Made by a program: the position numbers and the translations under genes. Source: Pseudonocardia alaniniphila (GTDB taxonomy: Bacteria; Actinomycetota; Actinomycetes; Mycobacteriales; Pseudonocardiaceae). Taken from it: 64,000 nucleotides of DNA. The stretch spans positions 1-64,000 of the forward strand of contig NZ_JAKXMK010000001.1 in assembly GCF_022524485.1 (NCBI RefSeq). Reading direction: 5' to 3'. Positions within the stretch are counted from its first letter, which is position 1; every line of letters begins with the position of its first letter. Below, in pieces: positions 1 to 7,979 of the stretch. The notes below the pieces were generated by a model. The model saw only the letters and a program-made list of their open reading frames with translations, made no database searches and had not been told where the DNA came from.

Positions 1-1
1 C

Positions 2-598
2 CAGACCGCCACCGGGCTGCGCGTCCTGATCGCCTTCACCATCCTCTGCGGGATCATCTACCCGCTGGTGGTGTACGCGGTCGGACGAATTCCCGGACTG
101 TCCGCCAACGCGGAAGGCTCGATCATCTACTCCGCCGACGGCACACCCGTCGGGTCGTCGCTCATCGGGGTCGACCCGGTGCCCGCAGACCCGGCCGCCG
201 ATCCCTACTTCCACACCCGACCGTCAGCGTCGTCCGAGGACGTGCTGGGTCCGGCCGACACCACCACCTCCGGCGGTTCCAACAAAGGTGGGTTCAACCA
301 GGACCTGCTCGACACGATCAACCAGCGCCGCGCGCTCATCGCCCAGCGGGAGGGCGTGAACCCGGCGCTCGTGCCGGCGGACGCGGTGACCGCGTCCGGC
401 TCGGGCCTCGACCCGCACATCAGCCCCGCCTACGCCGAGCTGCAGGTCGCGCGCGTGGCCCGGGTCACCGGGTTGTCGCAGGACGAGGTCCGCAACCTCG
501 TCGCGAACGCGAGTACCGGACGGATCCTCGGCTTCCTCGGGGAGCCGACGGTCAACGTCACCGAGCTGAACCTCGCGGTGCAGGAGGCGACCCGCTGA
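2..598 (+). CDS. kdpC: KdpC, K+-transporting ATPase subunit C (5' end outside window)
   Basis: Partial gene; the reading frame is open from base 2, so the true start lies upstream. KdpC is the membrane-anchored chaperone-like subunit of the high-affinity KdpFABC K+ pump and helps KdpB bind ATP. The visible 198 residues begin with one hydrophobic membrane segment (about residues 7-26), followed by an extracytoplasmic domain with the family traits: an HTRPS motif, a Gly/Ser-rich SGGSNKG turn, a DPHISPAYA motif and a C-terminal region ending near LGFLGEPTVNVTELNLA. It ends about 70 bases before kdpD, so it is probably the last pump gene of a kdpFABC-DE operon. Identification is firm; only the N terminus is missing. 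Confidence 0.95.
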   Translation, partial: QTATGLRVLIAFTILCGIIYPLVVYAVGRIPGLSANAEGSIIYSADGTPVGSSLIGVDPVPADPAADPYFHTRPSASSEDVLGPADTTTSGGSNKGGFNQDLLDTINQRRALIAQREGVNPALVPADAVTASGSGLDPHISPAYAELQVARVARVTGLSQDEVRNLVANASTGRILGFLGEPTVNVTELNLAVQEATR

Positions 599-671
599 GT
601 GATCCCTTCGTGCGCGGAGACCGCAGCGGCGGTCTCCGCGCACGCTGTGCATTCCGGTGAGGACGGCCGAT

Positions 672-3200
672 ATGACAACACGACGCGGTGACCTGCGGAT
701 CTACCTCGGTGCGGCGCCCGGGGTCGGTAAGACGTACGCGATGCTCGGTGAGGCACGCCGACGCCTCGAACGGGGCACCGATGTGGTCGTCGGGCTGGTG
801 GAGACCCACGGCCGGACGAAGACGGCCGAGTTGCTCGCCGGTCTGGACGTCGTGCCACGCCGGCCGGTGGGTGGTCATCCGGGCCTCGACGAGCTCGACC
901 TCGACGGTGTGCTGGCACGCGCGCCCGAGGTCGTCCTGGTCGACGAACTGGCCCATACCAACGCCCCGGGGTCGCGCCACGCCAAGCGCTGGGAGGACGT
1001 CGAGGAGCTCCTGGATGCCGGGATCGACGTCCTGACGACCGTCAACATCCAGCATCTCGAATCGCTCAACGATGTCGTGGAGCGGATCACCGGCATCCGT
1101 CCACGAGAGACGGTGCCCGACGACGAGGTGCGCCGGGCCGATCAGATCGAGCTGGTCGACATCACACCGGAGGCCCTGCGCAGGCGGATGGCGCACGGCA
1201 ACGTCTACCCGGCGGAGAAGGTGGACGCGGCGCTCGCCAACTTCTTCCAGCCGAGCAACCTGACCGCGTTGCGCGAGCTGGCCCTGCTCTGGGTGGCCGA
1301 CGAGGTCGACGTGGCCCTGCAGCGCTACCGCCGTGACAAGGCGGTGACCGAGACCTGGGAGACCAGGGAACGGGTGGTCGTCGCGCTCACGGGCGACAAG
1401 GAGAGCGAAACGGTGCTCCGCCGGGCCGCCCGCATCGCGAAGCGCTCCGGCGCGGCCGACCTGCTCGCCGTGCACGTGCTGCGCGGCGACGGACTCATCG
1501 GCCCCCCGGCCGGGGCGGTCCCACGTTTGCGCGCGCTCGCTGACGACGTCGGGGCGAGCTTCCACACGGTGGTGGGCGGGGAGGACGTGCCGACCGCGCT
1601 GCTGGACTTCGCCCGAGGCGCCAACGCCACCCAGTTGGTGCTGGGCACATCGCGGCGCTCCCGGATCGCCCGCATCTTCGACGAGGGGATCGGCTCGCGG
1701 GTCATCCAGGATTCCGGCTCGATCGACGTCCACATGGTCACTCACGCCGGGGCGGGGCGCGGCGTGCACCTGCCGGCGTTCCACACCGTCCTGTCGCCGA
1801 CCCGCTTGGCGGCAGGCTGGGTGCTCGCGCCCCTGCTCCCGAGCGTCGCGACCGTCGCCGGGGCGATGCTGCAGGGAGTCCTCGGCATGGCGAGCGACGT
1901 CGTGATGTTCTTCCTGGCGACGGTCCTCGTGGCGTTGGTCGGCGGGTTGGGACCCGCCCTTCTCGCGGCGGTGCTCGGCGGGCTCATGCTGAACTTCTTC
2001 CTCACACCGCCGCTGTACTCCCTCACCATCGGCGAGACCGAGAACCTGGTCACCGTGCTGGCGATGATGCTGGTCGGCGCCCTCGTTGCGCTCGTCGTCG
2101 ACCGGGCGGCCCGGCGCGCGCAGCAAGCCGCGCGGGCGCGCGCCGAGGGAGCGCTGCTCGCGTCGTTCGCCCGCACCGTGCTCACTCGGACCGAACCGCT
2201 GCCACGCCTGCTGGAGAAGGTGCGCGAGGCGTTCGGCCTGCACTCGGTGGCGATCTTGGAGCGCACCGGGCCGGACGACTGGCGGTGTGTCACGTCGTCG
2301 GGCCGGAACGGGTGCATGACACCGGAGGAGGCGGACGTCGACGTGGAGGTCGAGGAGAACCTGCACCTCGTCGGTAGCGGGCGCTCCCTCGCGGCAGCGG
2401 ACCGCAGGCTGCTGGAGGTGGTCGGAAGCCAGGCGCTCCTCGCTCTACGGAGTCAGCGGGCATCGGCGGCCGCCGAGGAGTCACGCAGCCGCGCCGAGGC
2501 GACGGAGCCCCACACCGCGCTGCTCTCGGCGGTCGGGCACGACCTGCGTAGCCCCCTGACCTCGATCAAGGCGGCGACAGGCAGCCTGCTCGACCCGGAT
2601 CTCGAGCTTCCTCGAGCCGATCAGCGCGAGCTGATGACCACCATCGACGAGTCGGCCGACCGGCTCACCGGGCTCGTCGACAACCTGCTCGACTCCTCCC
2701 GCCTCGCCTCCGCCGCAGTCACACCGCTGCTCACGGCCGTCGGCTACTACGAGGTCGCGAGCCGGGCCCTCGTCGGGCTGAAAGGAATGGGCCGGGTGAA
2801 GGTCGACATCGACGAGACGCTGCCTGATGTCCTCGCCGACCCCGGTCTGCTCGAACGCGTGGTCGCGAACGTCGTCGACAACGCGCTGCGCTACGCAGGC
2901 GACGCGCCGATCGTGCTCCGGGCGAGTGCGCACGCCCGCCGGGTCGAACTGCGTATCGCCGACTCCGGGCCGGGGGTGCCGAAGAAGTCGAGGGACGCGC
3001 TGTTCGCGCCGTTCAAGCGGCTGGGCGGGGCGTGGCCGAGCGACCGGGACGGCGCCACCGGTGTGGGTCTCGGGCTGTCGGTGGCCCGTGGCCTCACGAC
3101 GATCATGGGAGGCACGTTGACTGCAGAGGACACGCCGGGCGGCGGCCTGACGGTCGTCGTCTCGTTGCCCGAGTTCGAGGGCGGGGACCGGTGCCAGTGA
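672..3200 (+). CDS. kdpD: KdpD, K+/turgor-responsive sensor histidine kinase
   Basis: 842-residue membrane sensor kinase that phosphorylates KdpE when K+ is limiting. Domains in order: KdpD N-terminal domain with Walker A GAAPGVGKT (13-21) and a Walker B-like VVLVDELAHTNAPGSRH; a universal-stress-protein-like domain (about 240-355); clustered membrane segments (about 375-475); a GAF-like region; HisKA with GHDLRSPL (phospho-acceptor His623); then an HATPase with the N box NVVDNALRY and G boxes DSGPGVP and GVGLGLS. ATG 672 is chosen over in-frame GTG 657 because GGTGAGG sits at SD distance and family members begin just before the RIYLGAAPG motif. The stop overlaps the kdpE start. A second complete KdpD lies at 38379-40898. 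Confidence 0.95.
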   Translation: MTTRRGDLRIYLGAAPGVGKTYAMLGEARRRLERGTDVVVGLVETHGRTKTAELLAGLDVVPRRPVGGHPGLDELDLDGVLARAPEVVLVDELAHTNAPGSRHAKRWEDVEELLDAGIDVLTTVNIQHLESLNDVVERITGIRPRETVPDDEVRRADQIELVDITPEALRRRMAHGNVYPAEKVDAALANFFQPSNLTALRELALLWVADEVDVALQRYRRDKAVTETWETRERVVVALTGDKESETVLRRAARIAKRSGAADLLAVHVLRGDGLIGPPAGAVPRLRALADDVGASFHTVVGGEDVPTALLDFARGANATQLVLGTSRRSRIARIFDEGIGSRVIQDSGSIDVHMVTHAGAGRGVHLPAFHTVLSPTRLAAGWVLAPLLPSVATVAGAMLQGVLGMASDVVMFFLATVLVALVGGLGPALLAAVLGGLMLNFFLTPPLYSLTIGETENLVTVLAMMLVGALVALVVDRAARRAQQAARARAEGALLASFARTVLTRTEPLPRLLEKVREAFGLHSVAILERTGPDDWRCVTSSGRNGCMTPEEADVDVEVEENLHLVGSGRSLAAADRRLLEVVGSQALLALRSQRASAAAEESRSRAEATEPHTALLSAVGHDLRSPLTSIKAATGSLLDPDLELPRADQRELMTTIDESADRLTGLVDNLLDSSRLASAAVTPLLTAVGYYEVASRALVGLKGMGRVKVDIDETLPDVLADPGLLERVVANVVDNALRYAGDAPIVLRASAHARRVELRIADSGPGVPKKSRDALFAPFKRLGGAWPSDRDGATGVGLGLSVARGLTTIMGGTLTAEDTPGGGLTVVVSLPEFEGGDRCQ

Positions 3201-3901
3201 CCGCGCGCAGAATCCTGGTGGTCGACGACGACCTCCAGATCCTTCGCGCGCTGCGGATCAACCTCACGGCGCACGGCTACCACGTGATCGTCGCCCCCGA
3301 CGGCAGGTCCGCGCTGCGGGCCGCGGCCGACGCCCATCCCGACGTCGTCGTTCTCGACCTGGGTCTGCCCGACATGGACGGAACCGAGGTGATCGCGGGC
3401 CTCCGCGGCTGGACCAGGATGCCGATCATCGTGCTCACAGCACGGCACGCCTCCGGCGCAATGGTGAAGGCGCTGGACGCGGGCGCCGACGACTACGTCA
3501 CCAAACCGTTCGGGATGGCTGAGCTGCTGGCGCGGCTTCGTGCGGCGGTACGCCGGTCGGCTGTGTGGAGCGCCGACAGCGGCGCGGCCTCCGAGCCCGT
3601 GGTCGAGACCGCTGCCTTCACGGTGGACCTCGCAGCCAAGAAGGTCATCCGTGACGGCGGAAACGTGCGGCTGACCCCGACCGAATGGGGCGTGCTGGAG
3701 CTGCTGGTGCGCCACCGCGGCAAGCTCGTCGGGCAGCGGGAGCTTCTGCGGACGGTCTGGGGTCCCACCCACAGCACCGAGACCAACTACCTGCGGGTCT
3801 ACATGGCCCAGCTACGCCGGAAGCTGGAACCGGACCCCGCCCATCCCCGCTATCTGATCACCGAAGCGGGAATGGGCTACCGCTTCGAGCCCGAACGCTG
3901 A
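3197..3901 (+). CDS. kdpE: KdpE, response regulator of the kdp operon
   Basis: 234-residue OmpR-family response regulator. The receiver domain has the acidic pocket DDD (10-12), phospho-acceptor Asp54 in LDLGLPDMDG and Lys103 in VTKPFG. A winged-helix DNA-binding domain follows (about 135-230, TPTEWGVLELL, ending GMGYRFEPE). It is expected to activate kdpFABC when phosphorylated by KdpD. GTG 3197 is chosen because it overlaps the kdpD stop in a GTGA, implying translational coupling; GTG 3191 is also possible. Its 3' end overlaps by 25 bases the stop end of the convergent hydrolase gene, so there is no room for a dedicated terminator. Confidence 0.94.
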   Translation: MTARRILVVDDDLQILRALRINLTAHGYHVIVAPDGRSALRAAADAHPDVVVLDLGLPDMDGTEVIAGLRGWTRMPIIVLTARHASGAMVKALDAGADDYVTKPFGMAELLARLRAAVRRSAVWSADSGAASEPVVETAAFTVDLAAKKVIRDGGNVRLTPTEWGVLELLVRHRGKLVGQRELLRTVWGPTHSTETNYLRVYMAQLRRKLEPDPAHPRYLITEAGMGYRFEPER

Positions 3902-4776
3902 GGAGAGTCTCCGGTGAGGGTGCGGCCGAGGAACCCGCGGATGTACCCGGTCACCGTGTCGAGGGCGCTCTCGAGCAGGAAGTGACCTCCCTGGACGAGG
4001 TGGATCTCGGCGTCGGGAAGGTCGCGCCTGAAGGCGGTCGCGCCGTCGGGACCGAAGATCTCGTCGCCTGCGCCCCAGACCGCCAGTGTGGGCACCTGAC
4101 TCGTGCGGAAGTACTCCTGGACGGCGGGGTAGAGCGGCGGGTTGGTGGCGTAGTCGCGGAAGAGGTCGAGTTGGATCCGGTCGTTCCCGGGGCGGAGCAG
4201 TCCGGAGTGGTCGAGGAGCCAGGTGTCGGGGTCGACCAGGTCGGGCTCGGGCACCCCGGTGAGGTACTGCCAGCGGATGGCGTCGAGCTCGAACGCACCG
4301 CGGAGGGGTCGTTCGGTGTCGGGGCCGGGGGCTTGCGCGTAAGCCCAGATCGGTGCCCAGAAGTCGGGGACGAAGCCGTCGTCGTAGGCGTTGCCGCTCT
4401 GGCTGATGATGGTCTGCACCCTGGCGGGTTGGCGCAGTGCGAGGCGCCAGCCGATGGGCGCGCCGTAGTCCTGCACGTACATGGTGAATCGGTCGACGCC
4501 GAGCTGGTCGAGCAGGCCCTGGGTGATGTCGGTGAGTGCGTCGAACGTGTAGGTGAACTCGTCCGCCGAAGGTGTGGCCGAATGCCCGAAGCCGAGATGG
4601 TCGGGCGCGATGAGGTGGTAGCGGTCGGCGAGTGCGGGAATGAGCTTGCGGAACATGCGTGAGCTGGTGGGGAAGCCGTGCAGGAGCAGCACAACTGGTG
4701 CGTCGGCGGGGCCGGCCTCCCGATAGAAGATCTCGTGGCCGTTGACGGTGGTGGTGCGGTGATGCACGTCGATCAT
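3877..4776 (-). CDS. Alpha/beta hydrolase, haloalkane dehalogenase/epoxide hydrolase-like
   Basis: 299-residue cytosolic alpha/beta-hydrolase-fold enzyme. Visible: oxyanion-loop HGFP (33-36), Asp103 in VQDYGAPIGW as nucleophile (an Asp, as in haloalkane dehalogenases and epoxide hydrolases, not Ser), Asp238 in GAGDEIFG as acid, and His265 in GGHFLLES as base. This triad suggests attack on C-halogen or epoxide carbons through an ester intermediate; the substrate cannot be told from sequence. ATG 4776 is chosen because AAAGGAGG lies at ideal SD distance; the longer open frame has no start support. Single-gene unit, convergent with kdpE. Confidence 0.85.
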   Translation of the reverse strand: MIDVHHRTTTVNGHEIFYREAGPADAPVVLLLHGFPTSSRMFRKLIPALADRYHLIAPDHLGFGHSATPSADEFTYTFDALTDITQGLLDQLGVDRFTMYVQDYGAPIGWRLALRQPARVQTIISQSGNAYDDGFVPDFWAPIWAYAQAPGPDTERPLRGAFELDAIRWQYLTGVPEPDLVDPDTWLLDHSGLLRPGNDRIQLDLFRDYATNPPLYPAVQEYFRTSQVPTLAVWGAGDEIFGPDGATAFRRDLPDAEIHLVQGGHFLLESALDTVTGYIRGFLGRTLTGDSPQRSGSKR

Positions 4777-4983
4777 GGCTGGTTGCCTCCTTTGACGTGA
4801 TGGCTGCGTCGCGGGCGGCGATGTGACCGTCAAAGGCGATGTGGACTGCCCGGCGCGCCGGGCGGTGAATGTGGCGTGTCCGGATCGAGCGGCTCGGTGC
4901 GACGACGCCCGCGCCCGCGCCACGGTAGGCGCGGGCGCGGATGATCGCCACGCAGTGTGCCGTGGTGGATCAGGGCGCGGCCT

Positions 4984-5190
4984 TCATGCCTCGACCCATT
5001 CGAGCAGATCGCCGGGCTGGCATTCGAGTACCCGGCACATGGCTTCCAGCGTGCTGAAGCGCACGGCCTTGGCGCGGCCGTTCTTCAGAACCGCCACGTT
5101 CGCGGGCGTGAGCCCGACACGCTCGGCGAATTCACCGACGCTCATCTTGCGTTTCGCCAGTTCGACGTCGATGCGCACCACGATCGGCAT
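4984..5190 (-). CDS. Small XRE-family HTH regulator (YozG-like)
   Basis: 68-residue DNA-binding protein consisting of little more than a helix-turn-helix: an N-terminal IDVELAKRKMSVGEFAERVG and a recognition part LTPANVAVLKNGRAKAVRF, ending in LLEWVEA. This size and the tail resemble the Cro/C1-type regulators usually encoded beside DUF2975 membrane proteins. Its ATG shares one base with the stop of the upstream DUF2975 gene (TGATG), so the two are translationally coupled. An 8+8 base palindrome ahead of the pair (5693-5709) is the natural candidate operator, suggesting autoregulation. Confidence 0.85.
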   Translation of the reverse strand: MPIVVRIDVELAKRKMSVGEFAERVGLTPANVAVLKNGRAKAVRFSTLEAMCRVLECQPGDLLEWVEA

Positions 5191-5669
5191 CAGATGACCG
5201 ATTCCATGTCGGTGCGCAGTGTGGTGGCTTGCCGTAGCAGTGCACGCATCACCACCATCAGGAGCCCGATCACAGCGACGCCGATCAACATCAGCAACAG
5301 CACCATCGGCATTCCGGGGTCGTCGGCCTGGAAACCGACCCAGACGAACACGCCCAGCAGCACCACCCACGCGGCAACGATGGCCCACACGATCACATCC
5401 ACCCACACCAATGACGCCTTGGTGAAGATGCGGTCGTTCTTGACCATGGTGAGCAACTTCCAGGTGGCCACGATCACCACCTGGACACACAGCACCCAGA
5501 ACACCGCCAGGGCGGTCAGCGGCCACCTCAGGTGCGCATCGCGCGGGGACTCCTGCGCCATGTGCGCGATACCTCCGGGCAGCGAGAGGGTCTGGAAGAC
5601 GAGCAGGATCCCGAACAACAGCACGAGGAATACCCGGAGCGGGGTTACCGCTCGGTGCTCTGCGATCAT
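5190..5669 (-). CDS. DUF2975 family membrane protein
   Basis: 159-residue integral membrane protein with about four hydrophobic segments (roughly 11-30, 49-70, 87-108, 122-142) and a KNDRIFTKASL loop typical of DUF2975. Function of the family is unknown; members occur next to small XRE regulators, as here. Because the regulator is co-translated, the membrane protein may act as its sensor or sequestering partner; this is inference. ATG 5669 has no strong SD. The palindrome at 5693-5709 lies only 24 bases upstream, consistent with a short leader and operator control. Confidence 0.82.
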   Translation of the reverse strand: MIAEHRAVTPLRVFLVLLFGILLVFQTLSLPGGIAHMAQESPRDAHLRWPLTALAVFWVLCVQVVIVATWKLLTMVKNDRIFTKASLVWVDVIVWAIVAAWVVLLGVFVWVGFQADDPGMPMVLLLMLIGVAVIGLLMVVMRALLRQATTLRTDMESVI

Positions 5670-5692
5670 GCATCGAGTATCGCTCGCTATCT

Positions 5693-5709
5693 ATCGATTG
5701 TCAATCGAT
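5693..5709. promoter_or_regulatory. Palindromic operator candidate for the DUF2975-XRE pair
   Basis: The sequence ATCGATTG-T-CAATCGAT forms a perfect 8-base inverted repeat around one central base, in a short A+T-rich island 24 bases upstream of the DUF2975 start. Its position and the co-encoded HTH protein suggest an autoregulatory operator. No binding data; inferred from symmetry and place only. Confidence 0.6.
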
Positions 5710-5750
5710 TCGCGGCGGCCCCTGCGGGTGATCCCGGAGCACATCGCGGG

Positions 5751-6295
5751 TCAGCCTCGGTCGGTGAAGGACAGGGCGAGCTGTGCCGGTCGGCGGTCGC
5801 GGCTCTCCAGGTCGAGCAGCGCCCGTTTGACCCCGAGGCCGCCCGCGTAGCCGGTGAGATCGCCGTCGGCGCCGATGACCCGGTGACAGGCCACCAGGAT
5901 CGGCACGGGGTTACGGGCCATGGCGACGCCGACACGGCGAGGGCCGTCCCCGGTGAGGCCGACGGCCGCGGCCAGGGCTCCGTAGGTGGTGGTCTCACCG
6001 TGGTCGACGCCATGGGCGAGGGCCTCGAGCACAGAGCGACGCTCGGGTCGAGCCTGTCCAGGTCGATCGGCACGGTGAAGCGGGTACGCGTTCCGGCGAA
6101 GTACTCGTCGAGTTGGCGCCGTGCCTGGTCGAGCCACTGCCACGCTCTCTCGGACCCCGCCTCACGCTCTGAAGGCGCGTCAATGGCCGTCGCGCGGAAC
6201 CGTACGCGGGTGATCCCGGCGTCCGACGCGGACAGGGAGAGCCGGCCGATCGGGGTGTCGTGGACGACCGTCGGGTGCGCTGCTGGGGTGGACAT
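5751..6295 (-). pseudogene. Frameshifted methylated-DNA-protein-cysteine methyltransferase (ogt-like)
   Basis: An Ogt/MGMT gene split between two frames. From ATG 6295 (SD GGAAGGAG) the frame encodes the N-terminal ribonuclease-like domain (HDTPIGRLSLSASD ... LDEYFAGTRTRF ... PIDLDRLDPS). From about 6035-6050 the homology continues in another frame (RRSVLEALAHG, GETTTYGALA, ARNPVPILVACHRVIG, KRALLDLE) to the stop at 5751. Restoring the frame needs about one extra base. The alkyl-acceptor Cys is intact but the usual PCHR reads ACHR. It is either a recent pseudogene or a sequence error. Divergent from the ECF sigma gene and preceded by a near-identical promoter motif (6342-6371). Confidence 0.8.
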
Positions 6296-6341
6296 GATCG
6301 TCTCCTTCCGGTGGCCGGGAGTGCTCCCGGCTTCGGCGATG

Positions 6342-6371
6342 CAGAACCCCGAAGTGCCGCAGCGGTTGCAG
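6342..6371 (-). promoter_or_regulatory. Candidate ECF-type promoter of the ogt-like gene
   Basis: Read on the minus strand, a 30-base block starts CTGCAACCG and ends CGGGGTTCTG. The block at 6445-6474 on the plus strand has the same two ends at identical spacing. The AACC core (-35-like) and GTTCTG (-10-like) are 16 bases apart, as for ECF sigma factors. It would give an RNA with a leader of about 40 bases, carrying the GGAAGGAG ribosome site of the ogt-like gene. Confidence 0.6.
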
Positions 6372-6444
6372 ACGGGCGGATGCGGGCCCGATGGTGTCCC
6401 GACGGGTCCGAGACGGCAGGCGGCCGCAATTTCTCGGGGCGTCG

Positions 6445-6474
6445 CTGCAACCGTTGCCGTGAGGCGGTGTTCTG
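6445..6474 (+). promoter_or_regulatory. Candidate autoregulated ECF promoter; leaderless start of the sigma gene
   Basis: Block CTGCAACCG ... CGGTGTTCTG, matching the minus-strand block at 6342-6371 at both ends and in length. The -10-like GTTCTG ends at 6474 and the sigma gene ATG is at 6481, so transcription would start at or next to the ATG. That predicts a leaderless mRNA and explains why no SD is visible. Sigma-factor autoregulation is common in ECF systems; the assignment here rests on motif duplication. Confidence 0.6.
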
Positions 6475-6480
6475 TCAGAC

Positions 6481-7188
6481 ATGGTCGAAGACAACGACGG
6501 CGGGACGGCCTCGGCCGATTCTCCCGGCGACGGCCCGGTCGAAGACCAGCTGTCCCGCGACCTGGTCGCCGATCTCGACGCCGGGTTCGCCGAACTCGTG
6601 CGCATGCACGGTGACCTCGTGTTCTCCGTCGCCCACAACCTGACACGCGGGGCGGCTGACGCGGAGGACCTCGCGGCCGACACCCTGCTGCGGGCGTACC
6701 GGGCTCTGCGGGGCTACAACGCCCAGCGGATCCGTGACCTGTCGGTACGCCCGTGGCTGATGATCATCCTGAGGAACGCCGCGCGCAACCGCGCCCGGGA
6801 TGCCGTCCGCCGGCCCGCTCCGCCGCCGATGTCGGAGCCGAGTGACGAGTCGGACTCCGCGGCGGGGCCCGCTGAGCAGGCAGAGCGGTCGGAGACCCGT
6901 CGCGAGCTGGGTAGTGCGTTGGCCGAGCTGCCCGAGGTGCAGCGCACGGCGGTTGTCCTCCGCCATGTCGTCGGCCTGCCCACCGCGGAGGTCGCGCAGG
7001 TGCTGGGTTGCAAGGACGGAACGGCCAAATCACACATCTCACGGGGACTACAGCGACTCCGAGCACTGCTCACCGAGACCATGACCGTCCCGGGCCCGCG
7101 CGGCACCGACGCGCTGCCCCGGGTGGTTCCCGTGACCGTCAACCGCACGGCACAGCCGATGCTCGCAGCGGGGGAGAGACGTCGATGA
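6481..7188 (+). CDS. ECF RNA polymerase sigma factor
   Basis: 235-residue sigma-70 family ECF factor. Region 2 covers about residues 38-105 (LVFSVAHNLTR, DAEDLAADTLLRAYRAL, VRPWLMIILRNAARNRARD). A Pro/Ser/Glu-rich linker follows, then region 4 (about 140-195) with ELPEVQRTAVVLRHV and helix-turn-helix GLPTAEVAQVLGCKDGTAKSHISRG. No anti-sigma gene is adjacent; instead the stop overlaps (ATGA) the start of an MGMT-Ada fusion. With shared promoter-like motifs before this gene and the divergent ogt-like gene, it is likely to direct an alkylation-repair regulon. That role is inference; the family assignment is solid. Confidence 0.9.
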   Translation: MVEDNDGGTASADSPGDGPVEDQLSRDLVADLDAGFAELVRMHGDLVFSVAHNLTRGAADAEDLAADTLLRAYRALRGYNAQRIRDLSVRPWLMIILRNAARNRARDAVRRPAPPPMSEPSDESDSAAGPAEQAERSETRRELGSALAELPEVQRTAVVLRHVVGLPTAEVAQVLGCKDGTAKSHISRGLQRLRALLTETMTVPGPRGTDALPRVVPVTVNRTAQPMLAAGERRR

Positions 7189-7979
7189 CCACCAATGACT
7201 CGCGATTCGACAGCGACCGGCAGATCATCAGCGCGCTCGGTTCGCTGGCTGCGTCCGCGCCCGTGACGCTGCCCGACAGGGTCTTCGCCCGCTGGGCGAG
7301 CGCACCGAGCCGGCTCGGCGAGGTATTCGTCGCGTTCACGGACGCAGGCGTCCAGTTCGTGTGCCCGTTCGAGTCGGTGCACGGTGACGTCGAGGAGTTC
7401 GGGCAGGAGTATCGGGCGCGCTTCGCCCGGCCGTTGCAGCAAGCCAGGACGGTGCCTGCCGGCGTACTGCCGGCGCTGCGCGGCCGTACGGACCGCGACC
7501 TGCGCCTCGACCTGGCCGGCCTGACGGCGTTCGAGCAGGCCGTGCTCAGCGCGACCCGCCGCATTCCGGCGGGACAGACGCGCCCTTACAACTGGGTGGC
7601 TCGCGAGGCCGGCAGCCCGAGGGCGGTCCGTGCCGTGGGAACCGTCCTGGCCCGCAACCCGGTGCCGCTGCTCGTGCCGTGCCACCGCGTCGTGCGCGCC
7701 GATGGTGCGATCGGGCAGTACATCTTCGGGTCCGTGCACAAGGAGGAACTGCTGCGCGGTGAGGCAGTCAACCTCGACGGGATCCAGTCACTCGCCCGTC
7801 GTGGCGTGCACTACCTGGCCAGCGACACCACGGGAATCGTCTGCTTCCCGAGCTGTCGTGACGCCCGCCGGATCACTCCGGCCCACCGGCAGGGCTTCAC
7901 CACCCTCGCCGCTGCTGTGGCGGCCGGCTACCGGCCGTGCCGCACGTGCCGACCCGGGGTGGAGGACCTCGGTGCCTAG
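7185..7979 (+). CDS. Methylated-DNA-cysteine methyltransferase fused to an Ada zinc-binding domain
   Basis: 264-residue suicide DNA-repair protein in an unusual order. Residues 1-45 are a leader of unknown role. About 46-195 form the MGMT module, with alkyl-acceptor Cys166 in VPCHRVVRADGAIGQY. About 203-257 form a C-terminal Ada-type Zn domain with four Cys (220, 224, 252, 255; spacing C-x3-C and PCRTCRP). In classical E. coli Ada the Zn/phosphotriester-sensing domain is N-terminal and an AraC-type activator domain is present; here no AraC domain exists. ATG 7185 overlaps the sigma stop (ATGA). The Ada domain could sense methylphosphotriesters and signal to the co-translated sigma factor; this is inference. 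Confidence 0.88.
   Translation: MTTNDSRFDSDRQIISALGSLAASAPVTLPDRVFARWASAPSRLGEVFVAFTDAGVQFVCPFESVHGDVEEFGQEYRARFARPLQQARTVPAGVLPALRGRTDRDLRLDLAGLTAFEQAVLSATRRIPAGQTRPYNWVAREAGSPRAVRAVGTVLARNPVPLLVPCHRVVRADGAIGQYIFGSVHKEELLRGEAVNLDGIQSLARRGVHYLASDTTGIVCFPSCRDARRITPAHRQGFTTLAAAVAAGYRPCRTCRPGVEDLGA

Noticed and set aside
558..2366. 602-codon open frame antisense to kdpD
   Set aside because: It mirrors the kdpD coding frame, is rich in Arg/His/Gln runs, has no SD and resembles no protein; typical G+C shadow.
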